64,000 bases of DNA. Source: Arachis hypogaea (lineage: Eukaryota > Streptophyta > Magnoliopsida > Fabales > Fabaceae). This document shows, piece by piece, positions 20,371 through 32,590 of this stretch (its first letter is position 1; every line of letters begins with the position of its first letter). The position numbers were made by a program, and so were the translations under genes. The stretch spans positions 72,869,649 to 72,933,648 of the forward strand of contig NC_092039.1 of the NCBI RefSeq assembly GCF_003086295.3, read 5' to 3'. The notes under the pieces are model-generated. The model made no database searches. It saw nothing but the letters and a program-made list of their open reading frames with translations, and was not told the origin of the DNA.

Positions 20371-23300
20371 TGTAAACCCTGCTAAATTAGCGAATAATTA
20401 GTCAATAAATTAATTTTAATAAAAGAAAATTAGAAATGCGAATTTAATAGTAAAATAGTATAGAGCTAATTAAAACGAGAATTTTGACACCAATTTTATA
20501 AGATTTGGCCCAAGATTGGGCCAAATGGGCCGAACCAGTCAAACCGGACCCAGAATGGGCCCAAGCCCAACCCAACAACCCAAATTCACTTTAGAAGAAG
20601 CATTCTTCTTCCTTCCATTCAGCATAAACGCTGAAGCAACACCAAGGAAGGGGTAGAATACATGCAAACTCACAAACCCTCACCACAAGTTCAAATCCAC
20701 ATAACTTTTGATCCGGAGCTCCGATCGCCGCACCGTTTGTGGCCACGCGACCGCAGTGACGAGCTCTACAAAGTCCAGTACCATTCAAGGTGAGAAAATC
20801 AAAATCCCAGTTTCTATTCTCTCTTTTTTAATTCAGAAATAGTAAGATTTTTGGGTGTTAAGATTTTGAATAAATTGATGTTATAGGATCAAATTGAGTT
20901 GAGGAATGAGTGGACTTTGGTTCGATTGAGACATATACAAGGTAAGGTTCATAAACCCTAGCCAATTTCAGTTCTAGTATGTTAAATGTGAATTTTGAGT
21001 ATGTATGGAGATATATGTGAAATTAGGTGTATAAGTGTATATGTTGGAGGCTTAGTAGTGATTGGAGCTAAGATTTTTGTGGGTTTCTCTAAGCTTGAGG
21101 GGCTGTGTAGTGACTTGGGGGGCTGCCTTGGACTAAATATCGTAATCGACCAAGGTATGGTTTAGGTTTCGCATGTTTAATATGTAAGGTTTTGTGAAAA
21201 CTTAGGCTAGAGCACTATAGGATAAGTTGAAACGATTAATGGTGTTAAATTATTAGTCTTTATGGTATTGATGGACAAGTTGATATGGGCATGTGTTGAG
21301 TAATTGATAACGTGGGTTGTATAATGATGATGGATGAAGGATTGATGATTATGGCAATTTAATGATATGGTTGAGATTGAGTGGTGTTTATGTGGAATTG
21401 TTGGTATGGTTATTTGGATTAATGTTGTGGTGATAAGTTCATAAGATTGTTGTTGTTGCTAAAATTCTATTGATTGGTTGGTTTATTATTGTTAAAAGAA
21501 GTGCAAAATTTTAATGCTTTAAAGTGAACTTGTATGATATAAATCATGGTAATTTCTGATAGGTACATGGAACTGAGGTTTCGAGGTAGGGTTGTGATAT
21601 AATTTAAGTAGATAAGGTGATGAATAAGAGGAATGGTGGATTAGTATAAGTTGGAAACCTAGAGGACTAAATTTGGTTAGTGAAATTGAGAAGTCTTGCT
21701 GCAGAAATTTCTAAACTGTTTGGACAGCAACTTAAAATAAAAACTGGGAATAATCTGGGCATGATTTTTGAACCAACCCATTTTCCAAACAAATTCCTAT
21801 AATTCACGATTACCCCATAAAAACTTCATGGAATTTGGCCAAGTGGTTTGGAAGATATGAATTTTTTAAGTTTAGTGGTTACTGCAGAATTTTCTGGTTT
21901 TCTGGTTTTACAGTACCAACTTCCAGATGCTATAACTTTTGATTTAAATGGATTTTTGAGTTTCTTCCAGAGGTATTTTAAATATCTGTGAGTCTACTTT
22001 AATTGAGTATCAATTTCATGTCCATAGCTACTTTGTAGAGTTAGTTATGTCTCTTAGAAGCTGGGCTATTCACAGAAAATTCATAACCAATTACTAAAAA
22101 CAAGGCAGCAATTCCAATTGACATTTAATTAATCAAACGAGTGCTATGAACCTGAAACTTGTTTTTCCTAAAACTTAAGGGTGTAAAGTTTATCCTCACC
22201 AAAATCTAGGAGTAACAAATTAGAATTGAATTTGTTATAGATTTTGCAAAAATAGAGCTGGCTATTGTATTTTTCTGAATCTTCTTAAGTACAGCAGCAG
22301 ATTTTTATTGAATTTGTTATAAAATTCAATTCTAATCCAAAGACGGTAAAACTTTGATTTAGATCCAAAGGGTATGTCCAAATTTGACTGTATGCATAAA
22401 TGTAGGTAAGTAAAAGTGTGTAAGTTATCTCTAGGACACATTTAAAGTTAAACGGTGGTAACTTAGAGATGAAGAAAGATAACTAATAGTTGGAGAAGAT
22501 AGTATTTGATTTGATAGGATGAAGGAAGAGAGTAATATAAGAAATTGAGACTTGATGATATTAATTAGTCAAGAATAATAAAAAGGTATGATCAATGAGT
22601 TGAGTGAAATGGAGAATGACGAGATTGAGACATGAATTAGTATTGAGAATAAAAATGATAAATTGTAAGATATGATTGAATAACTTGAGCTTGGGGCGTT
22701 GTCTTCCCCATGTCAGCTGAGATTTTCCCGTGGTATTTATTGAGAAAGTGCAATAATGTCGCGAGTATGCCAGAGTTGCATATGTATGCTAATGATTGAA
22801 TATTATTAAGCTTGGGGTACTATCTTCCCCATGTCAGCTTGGGGTATTCCTTTCCCATGTCAACTTGGGGTGTTGTCTCTTCTCCCCATGTCAGCTTGGG
22901 ATTCATCTCATGGATATTATTGAGCTTGGGGCATTCTTTCCCCATGTCAGCTTGGGAATTTTCCCCATGGTGTATTTTGAGCTTGAGAACATGTCGGGAT
23001 GGCTACGTAACCGACAGTTGATATCAACGGCCATAGGACAGGTATGCATCATGCGCTTGTGTTTGTTTTGATTGCTATGTATTATATGAGATTGCCTAAC
23101 TGAATATATATCCTGCTACCTGCTATACTTACTACTTGCTCTATCTACTTCTTCTTGTGTGTGAATTTGTCTGGTTGCTTGTCTCTGTATGATTTATGGA
23201 TAACGGAGGAACAGAGGAAGGGTAAAATGGGTTGGCATTGATGTTAGGTTTAAAAGTGAGTAAGTCTAGGAGTGTTTTAGATTACCTACCTCTTTTTATG

Positions 23301-23961
23301 GCCTCTGCTTAGAAATTAAGTTTTATAACTGTATGTTGGAGTTCTAGGATTGTCTTTGGGATTCCCAGGACCTTATATATTACATACATGGCACCTTTAC
23401 CATGCTGAGAACCTCCGATTCTCACCCCATACTGTGTTGTTATTTTCAGATACAGGTCGAGTGGCTCCTCGGTAGGCATCTGAAGGTTCTGCGGCGAAGT
23501 GGTTTACTTTGGGGTCTCCTTTTGTTATTTTGATGTATATATATGTATAGTTTCTCCTCTTGTATGTAAGAATACTTTGTTTATGTATCTCTTAGAGGTT
23601 TTATGGAGAACTAAGATTTTGAACATGTTCTTTTGGGTTATTATTATGTATATATATGTACGTATATGTTCTCCGACCAGCCTTGACTTCGCAGGCTGAG
23701 TCAGGAGCTAGTTATGCTGTGTTTTTGGTCCTCTACTTGTATCATTTGTACATATATGTTATTGAACTTTAGTTTTCTTCTCACGCAAGTAACCACGTTT
23801 TCTGAGGGTTGCGCTTTTGAATTTTGTGATCTTGTTTTACCTGTTTTTCAAGGCTCCTAGTTAAGTATCTCTTTCTATATATATATATATTAGAGGTCGT
23901 AATACCTTACTATCTCAGTCTTATGACTTAAGCATAAGATTAAGTATGGTAGGGTGTTACA
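20371..23961 (-). repeat. Solo LTR of a chromovirus-type gypsy element
   Basis: The 3591-base block runs from TGTAAACCCTGC to GGTAGGGTGTTACA. On the minus strand it starts TGTAACACCCTACC, typical of Tekay-type LTRs. It is flanked by perfect five-base direct repeats TTAGC (20366-20370 and 23962-23966), so it is a clean insertion reduced to one LTR. It splits the antisense ORF of the Tat element. Inside are a GCTTGGGGTRTT...CCCCATGTCAG block repeated five or six times (22690-22980) and a (TA)n run (23876-23890). No coding sequence is seen. Confidence 0.85.
22690..22985. repeat. CTTGGGG...CCCCATGTCAG tandem repeat inside the solo LTR
   Basis: A unit of about 30-60 bases built from GAGCTTGGGGY, TTCCCCATGTCAGC and short spacers occurs five to six times. 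Each unit can fold as GGGG against CCCC. The repeat accounts for the Cys/Leu-rich ORFs in this interval, which are not genes. Confidence 0.7.
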
Positions 23962-26900
23962 TTAGCCACTTTATTTTTTATTTCTTGAAGTTTTTCCTAG
24001 GTAGTTATGCTTCTTTTGGCAATTTGTTTGAATTGATGGATTAAGACAGAGTGTGGGGATGGAGCCTAAAGTTTAAAAGGTGAACTCAAAAGATTAGATA
24101 AAATCTTGCTTAGGGCTGCATCATTGGTCCATTCGATGGGTGGATGGTCCAAGAGCTTGAGAAGTGAAAAAAGTTGTTCTCGAGCATTGACACTCAGCTC
24201 GGATAAGGGACCAGATGTAGAATGACCAAGGAGTATAGGGGAAGAAATAGGCACTTCATCTTCTTGAATGGCTTGATTTAGGATGGTAACCAGGTTAACC
24301 AAGGTGACATTTGTAGATCCAGTAGAAACACCCAAATCTCCAGATTCTTGACCAAGCAAAGGTTGAGGTTCAGCTTGTTAGGGAGGACTGGAGGTTCTTT
24401 GAGGAGAAAGAAGGGTTTTTAGAACTCTAGATGGAGAATCTGAAGCAATAGTCTCAGCGACTCGAGAGGGAGAGTCAGAATTGGGGGCTACTTGATACAC
24501 AGCAGAAAGTGCAGCTTGGTTGGTTAGAGAGACATGTCCTAAGATCAAAGTTTTTATGGGAGAGTGATGGGTGTGCTCCCTTGTTAAGTCAACTACTTGT
24601 GTCCCAGTCGGAATTGGAAAAGTGACTTGGAGAGGCTGAACAGACTCTGTGACTTAGATAGATGAATATGATGTAGTTTGTCCTAGGTCTTGTTGTTGTT
24701 GTTGATGTTGCTGATCAGGTGCCAGAGATGAGGTGATTGATTGTGCAGTAGTAACAGGCTAAAATGTAAGGTACAATAAGTTCAAATTTATTGTGATTAA
24801 ATCAAAATATATGTGAAAATGATATAGAGTTACCAGAATGGGCCTTGTTCTTCGAACTAATTGTGAGCCTGAATCTGAATCAAGTGATCCTCCGATTATG
24901 AGGATACAGCAAGGATATTCCGAATAGATGGCTCACTTTTAGCAGAGCTCTCACTCGACGGTTGCAATTGTAACTAAAGAAAGGTTGACATTAAAAGAGT
25001 TGCAAATATATGTGATTGTTAAAGAATTTCAATTAAAGAATAATCATATCGATATAGTTACCTTCCTAGAAGTCTTCGAAGGTGTTCGTCAACTTTTTCT
25101 TATTGTTTGGCGTGAAGAAGTTGTAGTTTTAGCCTTTCTTTTTTTAGTTCTATTTGGAGAACCCTCAGCAACAGGGACAGCTGGGATAACAGAGCGTTTG
25201 ATTTCTTCCAAGGTACGATTGTACCTAGAATAGTAAGCAGTCCACCAATCGAAGCAGGATTTTGTGATGTATGAGCTTCAATCGTAGACGAGGTGATGAT
25301 AGCCTTCTTTTTGTTGTTGATTTTTCGAAGGGCAGAGATCAAGGTATTTTTTGGAAGCCAAAGTAATTTGGCAAAATGGCCTGCTATTTCTAGAGAGTGA
25401 AGTCGGGATAGCTTGTGAAAAACCACGTTGCCTGGCTGTGTAATGAAGGGCATACAGAGTCACCTTGAAACGTTCTTTTTTATGTTGAGGTAGCCCTGTA
25501 GGAATCACTTGTACAACCAATAAATTTGCCCAACTCCTGTTGGCAAGCTCATTTTCTTCAGTATCGATTGAGAAGAAGAGACGCTCGAGCCAAGTAGGAC
25601 CATAATTTCAACGCAAAAAAAGGGGTGAAATTGAGGTTCTCATTGTGAAAGTCTTTGCAAGAATGAGAAAAGAGAAAAGATAGTCCAAAATCGGTCTTCG
25701 TCCGATTCTGCTCCTGGAAATGTGGCTTAAAATTGGCCAATCAAAAACTTTCAATGTGTTGTTTGTCCATAGCACCACCTTCAAGTGTAATCAATGTTTT
25801 TCGAAAGTGGCATTAAGCCATAGTTGAAGAAGTCAAAGAGGACCACCTGTACTGATCAAATAGTTATTTCAAAGACAATTGACAAATTGGCCAAGTTCTT
25901 CGAAGATGTGCCCTAGAAGAAGCTTGGCCAGATTAAGGTTATTTCCTTCATGAAGTAGAGAAGCAAGAGGAAGGAAAAGTTTTGACATTTGGACACTTCG
26001 AGAGCAGAAGACAATTGCATTTAACCAATAGAACAGAAAGGCTACATGTTCACCGTCTATAATGGCAGGGCCCTCTGCGCCCATATGTTGAGCAATAAAG
26101 TCACTGTAAGAATTTGTGGAAGCAATATTGTACTATTGCCTAGGCTGCATGTCAGAAGTGAAGTCTGGAGGACTAATTAGGAGTCCTATAATAGCAGCCA
26201 CGTCTAAAAGTGACATACCAATCATTCTACAAGGAAGGTGGAAGTTGTTGGTAGTCCTGTTCTAGAAAAAGGTTACTGCTCCAATCATCTAAGGGAGTGT
26301 TGAAGGTGAAAAATAAGAAAGTCTCAAAAGGTCTTGAATTCCAATAGCCCCCCAAGCAGCACTCTTTGATGGAGTAAGACGCTCATACTAGGCCGTGAAG
26401 TCAGTTCCTCGAGGAGTGATCTTAGGTTGTTCCGAAAGGATTTTTGGTTGGTGAAGAAGGAGATATCAAGGTCTTGATTGGTCAACAAGTCTTCCCCTTG
26501 AACACTGGGGAAGAAAGGCAGTTTCTTGTTTGCTCTTTCTAAGTTTTCAATGGGACCGACGAAACAATGAATGTCTTTACCCACAGTGAAGGGAATAAGG
26601 ATTCTAGGGTCATTGACTTGATTCAAAATATGAAGTGCTGGAGGAGCCAGTGGTTGTACCATGGGGCCTTTTCCTTTGTCTTGCGCAGCGGCATAGGATG
26701 AAGAAGCTGCCATTGAAGAGCAAGGAAGAATGAAGATTGAAGAGTAAAAGTTGTACGAGAAAGATGAATGCAAGAGAAATTTAGGAAATAAGAGTTCGAG
26801 AAAAGTTGGACAAAGACGGAAGTGTCGAATTTAAAGGGAGTTTTACTATAGCCATTATTATAGAGGGAATTCAAAGAGAAAGGAGGTAACTTTGCGAAGA

Positions 26901-27082
26901 AGGCGAAGTAGTGGAAAGAGAAAGTGCAAGTCACGGGAAATGTGTCGAACGGGTCAGAATTAATGGAGAAGGTAAATGATAATTATGGTCATTTTTAAAG
27001 TGATTGATAACTGGATTAGGATTAAGTGTTTCATCTTTCAAGGAATGGCTTCGAAGAAAACACATTAATCCTAGGGGCAATT

Positions 27083-27920
27083 TGTTAGTTGAAAAATATT
27101 TTCGACTAGGATAAGTTAATTCGAAATATTGAAGAGATGTTAGGATGGGAGCAAAGGTCGAAATAACGAACATGCAGGCATTTATTAGAAGTTTTTTTTA
27201 CACGGACTCGATCTATACATCTTGAAAAATCGAACAAGTATTCGATTAAAAAATCGAACGGGTTTTCGAATAAAGAATCGGACGGTTACATTAAGTAGAG
27301 AAGTTGAAGGCTATTTCCAAGTAAGGAATTTACGGGTAACGTTTATCAGCAAAAGAGCGGAAACGGTTACCTGGGGGTGCGCATAGAAGGCAGCACCATG
27401 CAATTAATGGTCGATTATAGAAGTAGATTATAAATATTAGCAAGTTTTAGGGAATAAAGGTTGAAACTTCTCTTCAGAAATACACTCAAGCACACTTACA
27501 TCCCCAGTGAATTTCTGAGTTTGCATTCGAGTTCAATTTCTATAGGGTTCCTTCCATTGTCTTTAAATTTTCATTTATACTTTCTATAAAACTTTACTTT
27601 TCCTGTCCAATTTATCTTTCAAGCAATATTTAATTTCTTTACCCAATTTACATTTTAGCATCTTTAAATTTTATGTCAAAATTCCTTTGATTCAATCGAA
27701 TGCATTTTATTGTTTTGTTTTGATTTAATGCAAAACATTTCAATTTCAGTCAATTTACTTTTGGAATTTTTTCTTTTACACTTCTTTTACCTTTTTGGCA
27801 TCTTTTTTTGAATTTATTTCTTGTTCTAAAACTCGTTTAATTCAAGAATCTTTGATACACTTATAGAACTGATACTTGCCAAAGAGGAGTAGGTTTTGCT
27901 CCCAGACCATTAGAATCGAA
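27083..27920 (+). repeat. 3' LTR of the Tat-type element
   Basis: It begins TGTTAGTTGAAAAATA directly after the polypurine-type CTAGGGGCAATT (27071-27082). It contains several TCGAA/TCGAT words, a TATA-like GATTATAAATATTAG at about 27427 and a poly(A)-type AATAAA at 27452, then a C/T-rich stretch. The end is taken near CCATTAGAATCGAACA (about 27910-27925), but no second LTR is present to fix it. Confidence 0.6.
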
Positions 27921-29689
27921 CAACCATCGATTTGCTAAAAATCGACAAAATAGAAATAAATTAGTAAAACTATAAAATTGAATTTTAATTTTTGTGTATG
28001 AAATATTTATCAAATGAATTAAAATTTTATAATGAACAACCTTATCTTTTATTAATATAATATTATATTTAAATAATAAATATATTTATTTATTAAATTA
28101 TATGAAATAATTAAACAAATTATATTTTTTAACTAAAATTTTCCTCAACTGTAATTTGTTCATCTCTTTTAACAAAATAAAAATTAGATTAATCTAAAAA
28201 CATTAAATTTAAAAAATATTATTATTAACTAAAAAAATAAATGGTTCTCTATGATTAATTCTAACAACAAATCAACAAAAAAAATAAATATGAACTATCA
28301 AGAACCAATTTATTGAATGGTCCAATAACATAGCAAATAAAAAAAAGCTAATTATTAACGGTAAATCATAACAACTAATTCATATCATTAAAATAGAATA
28401 AGATTATGCCACTTTTTGATAGTGTCATGATTGGTACAACTTTATTTAAAATGTTTAGACGTATTGACAAATTTAGTGTCACTAATCTAAGTTAAACATA
28501 TAAAATTTATACATATGAATATTTTTTAGATCTACATAGTAGACTTTAAAAAAAGTATATATTATATTAAGTGAGTTAAAGAAAAGAAAAGAAAACGAAA
28601 TGAAGGTCGTAAGAGAAGAAAGAGAGAGTGAGAAAAGTTAAGAAGAAATAATTAGATTATAAGAATATTTTAGATATTTTAAGTTTTAAGTGAAATTATA
28701 ATAAAATAAATGTCTAAATTAGACCTATTTGAGTTAGAATTAATTTTGAGAGACAACAATGAATTGAATTAAATTCCATCTAAACTAATTTAATTATTTT
28801 TGTTTTAAATACTAGAAGCAAATTCTAAGAAATTTTCAAACTCACAACCTTTAAGCTCTGGATATTATGATTACAACCATTTTTTCATCCATGCATAAAT
28901 GTAACATCCATCGTTTAGGTCTTTATACATTATTATGGTGATTTATTGTCACAATATGTATTTGTGCATATTCTCTCATTTCTATTTCATAAAAAAATAA
29001 TGAAAGTTTGAATTTATTTAAGAAGAAAAATGATATAATTAAATATGTTGAAAATTTTAGAATTCCTTAATCCCAAAATCATTTATGTTAAATTTTTAAA
29101 AAAAGATAGTTAAGAGCGCAGAAACATACCTGAATTTGTGAGTATAATTGAAAGAGTTCTAATTTTTTATTTTTCTCAACCAAAACTTTCTATATCTTTT
29201 ATAGGACTGAATCACAATTCCTCTAATGGAAAAAGAGCTACAAAGGCGAATTTGATACGTTGAAGACTAAAACCCTGAAGTCACTATTTAATTTGAGTGG
29301 GACACTCATTAAATCCTAAAACTCAAATAAAATAGTATCTCTGATTTTATTCTCATTTAATTCTAAATAAATAATAATAATGACTTATTTAATTCGGTAT
29401 TTATGATAATAAATGAGATCACCGTTACATAAGCCATTTAATGTGAAATAACTTAATTTGTGAATATAATTAATATATGTATTACCATAAATAGATTAGG
29501 AAATAATAATTTCCTAACAACATAATCACTCAATTTGAATTATAATTAATTAATTTATAGAAATTATAATAAATTGTGTGATACTTAAATATCTTATCAA
29601 ATTAATTAGTTGATATAATTAATTTATTATCATGAATTAAATTTAATGAGTTAAAAGAAAAAATCGAGAAACACTCTCAGGTAGTGGGT

Positions 29690-30110
29690 GACAATGGGCG
29701 GGTAGGGACGAATTTCTGCCCTACCAACTTTGCCCTATCCTACAATAACCCGCATTGAATTTGTCCCACTCCTATCCGCCGGTAGTAAAAAATTGAATCA
29801 TCGCCTCACTCCTACTCGACCATATAATTATTAAAATTCAACAAAAAAATTAAAATTTAAAATTTATATAACCATCATCACTTATGTAACATAAATTAAA
29901 GTAAAAATTTAAATATAATATAATATTTTTAATTATTTTATTAATTATTTTACATATATTACATATATTATATATTAAAATTATATATATTATATATATA
30001 CCGGACGAGTAGGGGCGGATATTATCTAAACCCAATCCTATCCTACCTCGTCTGAGATTCTGCCCCGCAGAAAATTTGTCCCGCACTAGAGCGGGTAATT
30101 ACCAGCCTAA
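29690..30110. repeat. Possible MITE with degenerate inverted ends
   Basis: The left part reads GGGCGGGTAGGGACGAAT and the right part, inverted, reads GCGGGACAAATTTTCTGCGG. Both sides repeat CCTATCCTAC/GTAGGATAGG words and flank an AT-rich middle. The ends are GC-rich islands in an AT-rich setting. No clean target duplication was found. Confidence 0.35.
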
Positions 30111-30854
30111 GTGGATAGAGATGTAGTGGGTACTCGTGTGTTTGAATAGTATTATCACTTCTACTATTAAAAGTATGTCACGTTAATTTTATTATTAAGT
30201 GCAGAAATTTAATTTTTATGTAATAGAATAAATAATAGAATAAAATAGATAAAATAGATTTGGACCTACTTTAATTAATAACAATAATGCCAAAAAAGTA
30301 TCGAATAATAATAACCCAATCAGTTGTCACTTAAATTGGTTAAAATTTTCAAAAAATAATCACTGAAATCCTCGAAAAAAAATTACGTCTTTTGAATTTT
30401 GATTCAATTTGGGACATATAAGAGAAGTGGGAATAATAATGACAAAGAGAAAAAAAAAGATTTTTTATTACTATTTTGCTGAAGAAGAAAAAAGATACTA
30501 TCTTTTGGAGGAAGGATCAATGTTACCTTCAAATTATAGCAATTCAACTCTCTCTATGGTGCTACTTTCTGTTTTAAATTTGAGTTAAGAGAAGAAAAAA
30601 TAAATTTATAATAAGTAAATTATAAAAAAAATCTTGTGTCATATTTAAAAATTTAATAATTACTATAAATCAATACGAGTTCATATTTACAATTATAAAA
30701 AATTCTCTAAAGTAATTATGCACAATAAAAATAAAACAATAATGAATTAGATCTTCCATTGATCGTAATAAACTTTTTGACTATTCCAATCGAATAAAAA
30801 ATTATATTTGATCTGTGACATTCGTCCAGGATAGTAAAATCATGTTTTATTGAA

Positions 30855-31010
30855 AATCAATCGATTGGATTATCAAGATTGAAAATTGTAAGGTAGCATG
30901 GATTTCGCAAAAATCAATCGATTGGTCATATTACCCTATCGATTGAACGATGACTAATGTGAATTTTTTATAATTTAATCGATTGTTATAAAACACCAAT
31001 CGATTGACCT
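30855..31010. repeat. CAATCGATTG palindrome cluster
   Basis: Five copies of (C)AATCGATTG or ATCGATTG lie within about 150 bases (near 30858, 30913, 30938, 30968 and 30993). Two are preceded by AAAATC or AAAAATC. No larger element boundary is visible around them. Confidence 0.6.
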
Positions 31011-31084
31011 CCGCCAACCAATGACTCTACCCACTCTGCTCCCTCCTCCTCCATCCAACAGGCACCACATTCATATCACTCTTA

Positions 31085-31250
31085 ATTATAACATCCCTAG
31101 GGGTGGAAAAAGGTCAGGCGGCCTGCCAGGGGCCTGCAGCCTGGCCTGTGTTTGGCCTGGCCTGGCCTGGCCTGTTATAAAATAGGTACAGGCCCAAACT
31201 CTTTTAAAAGCCTTAATACATTAATAGGCCAGGCTCAGACTCACTAAAAT
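31085..31250. repeat. Short CCTGG-rich repeat, possible transposon end
   Basis: A GC-rich island begins CTAGGGGTGGAAAAAGG and contains four CCTGG units in tandem (31143-31172). The opening resembles hAT-type non-autonomous ends, but no partner end was found. Confidence 0.3.
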
Positions 31251-31396
31251 TAGTGTCAAAATTCGTATTTTAAATACTTTTCTAAACTATAAAAATTGAA
31301 TTTCCTAATTTCTTTTATTAATAATTAATTTATTAGCTAATTATTTATTTATTTCATAGAGTTTGCATCCTACCCACCTAATTAAGAATTTTCTCC

Positions 31397-32180
31397 TAAA
31401 ATTAAAATTCAATTACCTGAAAAAAAGTGTGGGTAGTATTTTCTCATTTTTGACTCAAGTTCCCAAGTGTGTTCCTCAATTCTAGCTCGACTACAAGCAA
31501 CTTTTACCAACGAAACTTTCTTTCTGCGCAATCTCTTAATACTGGTATCATCAATTCGTACTAAAGTCACTTAAAGCATCAGATTCGCTTTCAATTGAAC
31601 TGATTCAGGTTCTAAAATGTGGCTGGCTTCAGAAGTGTACTTTCAAAGTTGCAAAATATGAAACACGTCATGCAGGTTCGAAAGATGCAGTGGTAAAAAT
31701 ATTCGATATGCCACCGGTCCAATTCTATTTAGGATTTGAAATAGACTGATATAATGAGGATTCAATTTCTTTACCTTGATCGCTCTACCCACTGCTGTTG
31801 TTAGAGTAACTCTTAAGAATACATGAACTCCTTCATTAAATTCTAATGATTTCCGTCTCTGATCAGCGTAGCTCTTCTGACGACTCTGAGCGGTAAGTAT
31901 TTTGTTGTGGATTTTCTTAATTTGTTCCATGGTCACAGCTACTAACTCAGACCCCAAGAAAGTTGACTCTCCAGCTTCATACTAACATAGTGGGGATTGA
32001 CACTTTCTTCTATACAGAGCCTCATACGAAGCCATTCTGATGCTCGCATGGTAACTGTTGTTGTACGTAAACTCTACTAGCGGCATATAATGATCCCAAC
32101 TTGCCGGTTGATCTAGCACACAAGTCCTCAAAATATCTTCCAGGGATTGGGGATGCATTCACAAAGGGACTGTCCAATGG
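31397..32180 (-). pseudogene. Chromovirus (Tekay-type) integrase C-terminus remnant
   Basis: On the minus strand it reads SLEDILRTCVLDQ, SWDHYMPLVEFTYNNSYH and SYEALYRRKCQSP, then QSRQKSYADQRRK, HVFLRVTLTT, GPVAYRIFLP and LSNLHDVFH, ending HTWELESKMRKYYPHLF. This is the end of integrase and the region before the chromodomain-type tail of Tekay/Del elements. A TGG-to-stop change breaks it near 31985. It adjoins LTR-like sequence at 32190-32571, as expected for the 3' end of such an element, though the two parts are in a disturbed order. Confidence 0.75.
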
Positions 32181-32189
32181 TTAGCTACA

Positions 32190-32571
32190 GGATATGTTGG
32201 GTTGGCTATATAATCGACAGATGAGACTCATCAGCCATAGGACAGACATACATCATGTGCATTTGTATGTTTTGTTTGAGTGTGTATTGTTTTGGTTTGC
32301 TTAATTGCTTAATTATGCTTATTTGCTACTTGTTCTACTTGCTGTAATTGCACTTCTATCTGTGTTTTGCTTGCTTGAATTGTATGTGTATGTTTTCTGA
32401 GAGACCCCTCTTGGCGGAGGTGTGAGGGGGATGGTTCCACCGATGATTCAGAGGGTTGGAGGAGATAGAAAATAAAGTGTTAGGTTAAAGTTAGATTTAA
32501 AACTTGAATATCTTAGATAACTTACTTAATTCCTAGTTAAGTTGGATCTTTAAGCTGAAATCTGAGTATTT
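32190..32571. repeat. LTR fragment related to the solo LTR at 20371-23961
   Basis: The stretch GGTTGGCTATATAATCGACAG, then GCCATAGGACAGACATACATC and TTTGCTTGCTTGAATTG, parallels 22990-23180 of the solo LTR in the same order and spacing. It is cut on the right by the CACTA element at 32572. Confidence 0.55.
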
Positions 32572-32590
32572 CACTACAAGAAAAACACTC
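32572..32590 (+). repeat. CACTA left terminal inverted repeat
   Basis: This 19-base terminus begins CACTACAAG. About 350 bases of subterminal repeats follow (GGCTACGCTTT, AAGTGTAGCC), which are the likely transposase binding sites of the family. Confidence 0.9.

Larger units (their letters stand above)
19957..26713 (-). pseudogene. Antisense ORF of the Tat element (PMD-like protein), interrupted
   Basis: Read on the minus strand from 26713 (MAASSSYAAAQDKGKGP), the sequence gives an N-terminus with LHILNQVNDPRILIPFTVG, then AFLFYWLNAIVFCSRSVQM and LAKLLLGHIFEELGQF (26084-25869), then IPTGLPQHKKERFKVTLYA (25520-25278). A Ser/Pro-rich part follows, and finally a coiled-coil tail (ELAQINKKLAKIQKRRADI) after the nested LTR, ending near 19957. 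The middle resembles the plant mobile / aminotransferase-like domain. With the LTR removed it would span about 3.1 kb; several stops and frame changes break it. The role of such antisense proteins is not established. Confidence 0.7.
18650..27920 (+). mobile_element. Tat/Ogre-type Ty3/gypsy element, 5'-truncated
   Basis: The 3' half of a Tat-lineage element is present: integrase on the + strand (18650-19904), a long antisense ORF on the minus strand (26713-19957), a polypurine-type CCTAGGGGCAATT and a 3' LTR from 27083. Antisense ORFs between integrase and the 3' LTR are known from this lineage. The 5' end is cut at the junction with the PMD pseudogene near 18650. A 3.6-kb solo LTR is nested inside (20371-23961). 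The element's 3' end near 27920 is approximate. Confidence 0.8.
27921..31084. other. AT-rich intergenic DNA, no gene seen
   Basis: About 3 kb of AT-rich sequence has no supported coding region. It contains a possible MITE near 29690-30110 and a cluster of CAATCGATTG palindromes at 30855-31010; otherwise I see nothing. Confidence 0.6.

Noticed and set aside
22796..23071. Cys/Leu-rich ORFs in the solo LTR
   Set aside because: They arise from the CTTGGGG...CCCCATG tandem repeat and have no domain.
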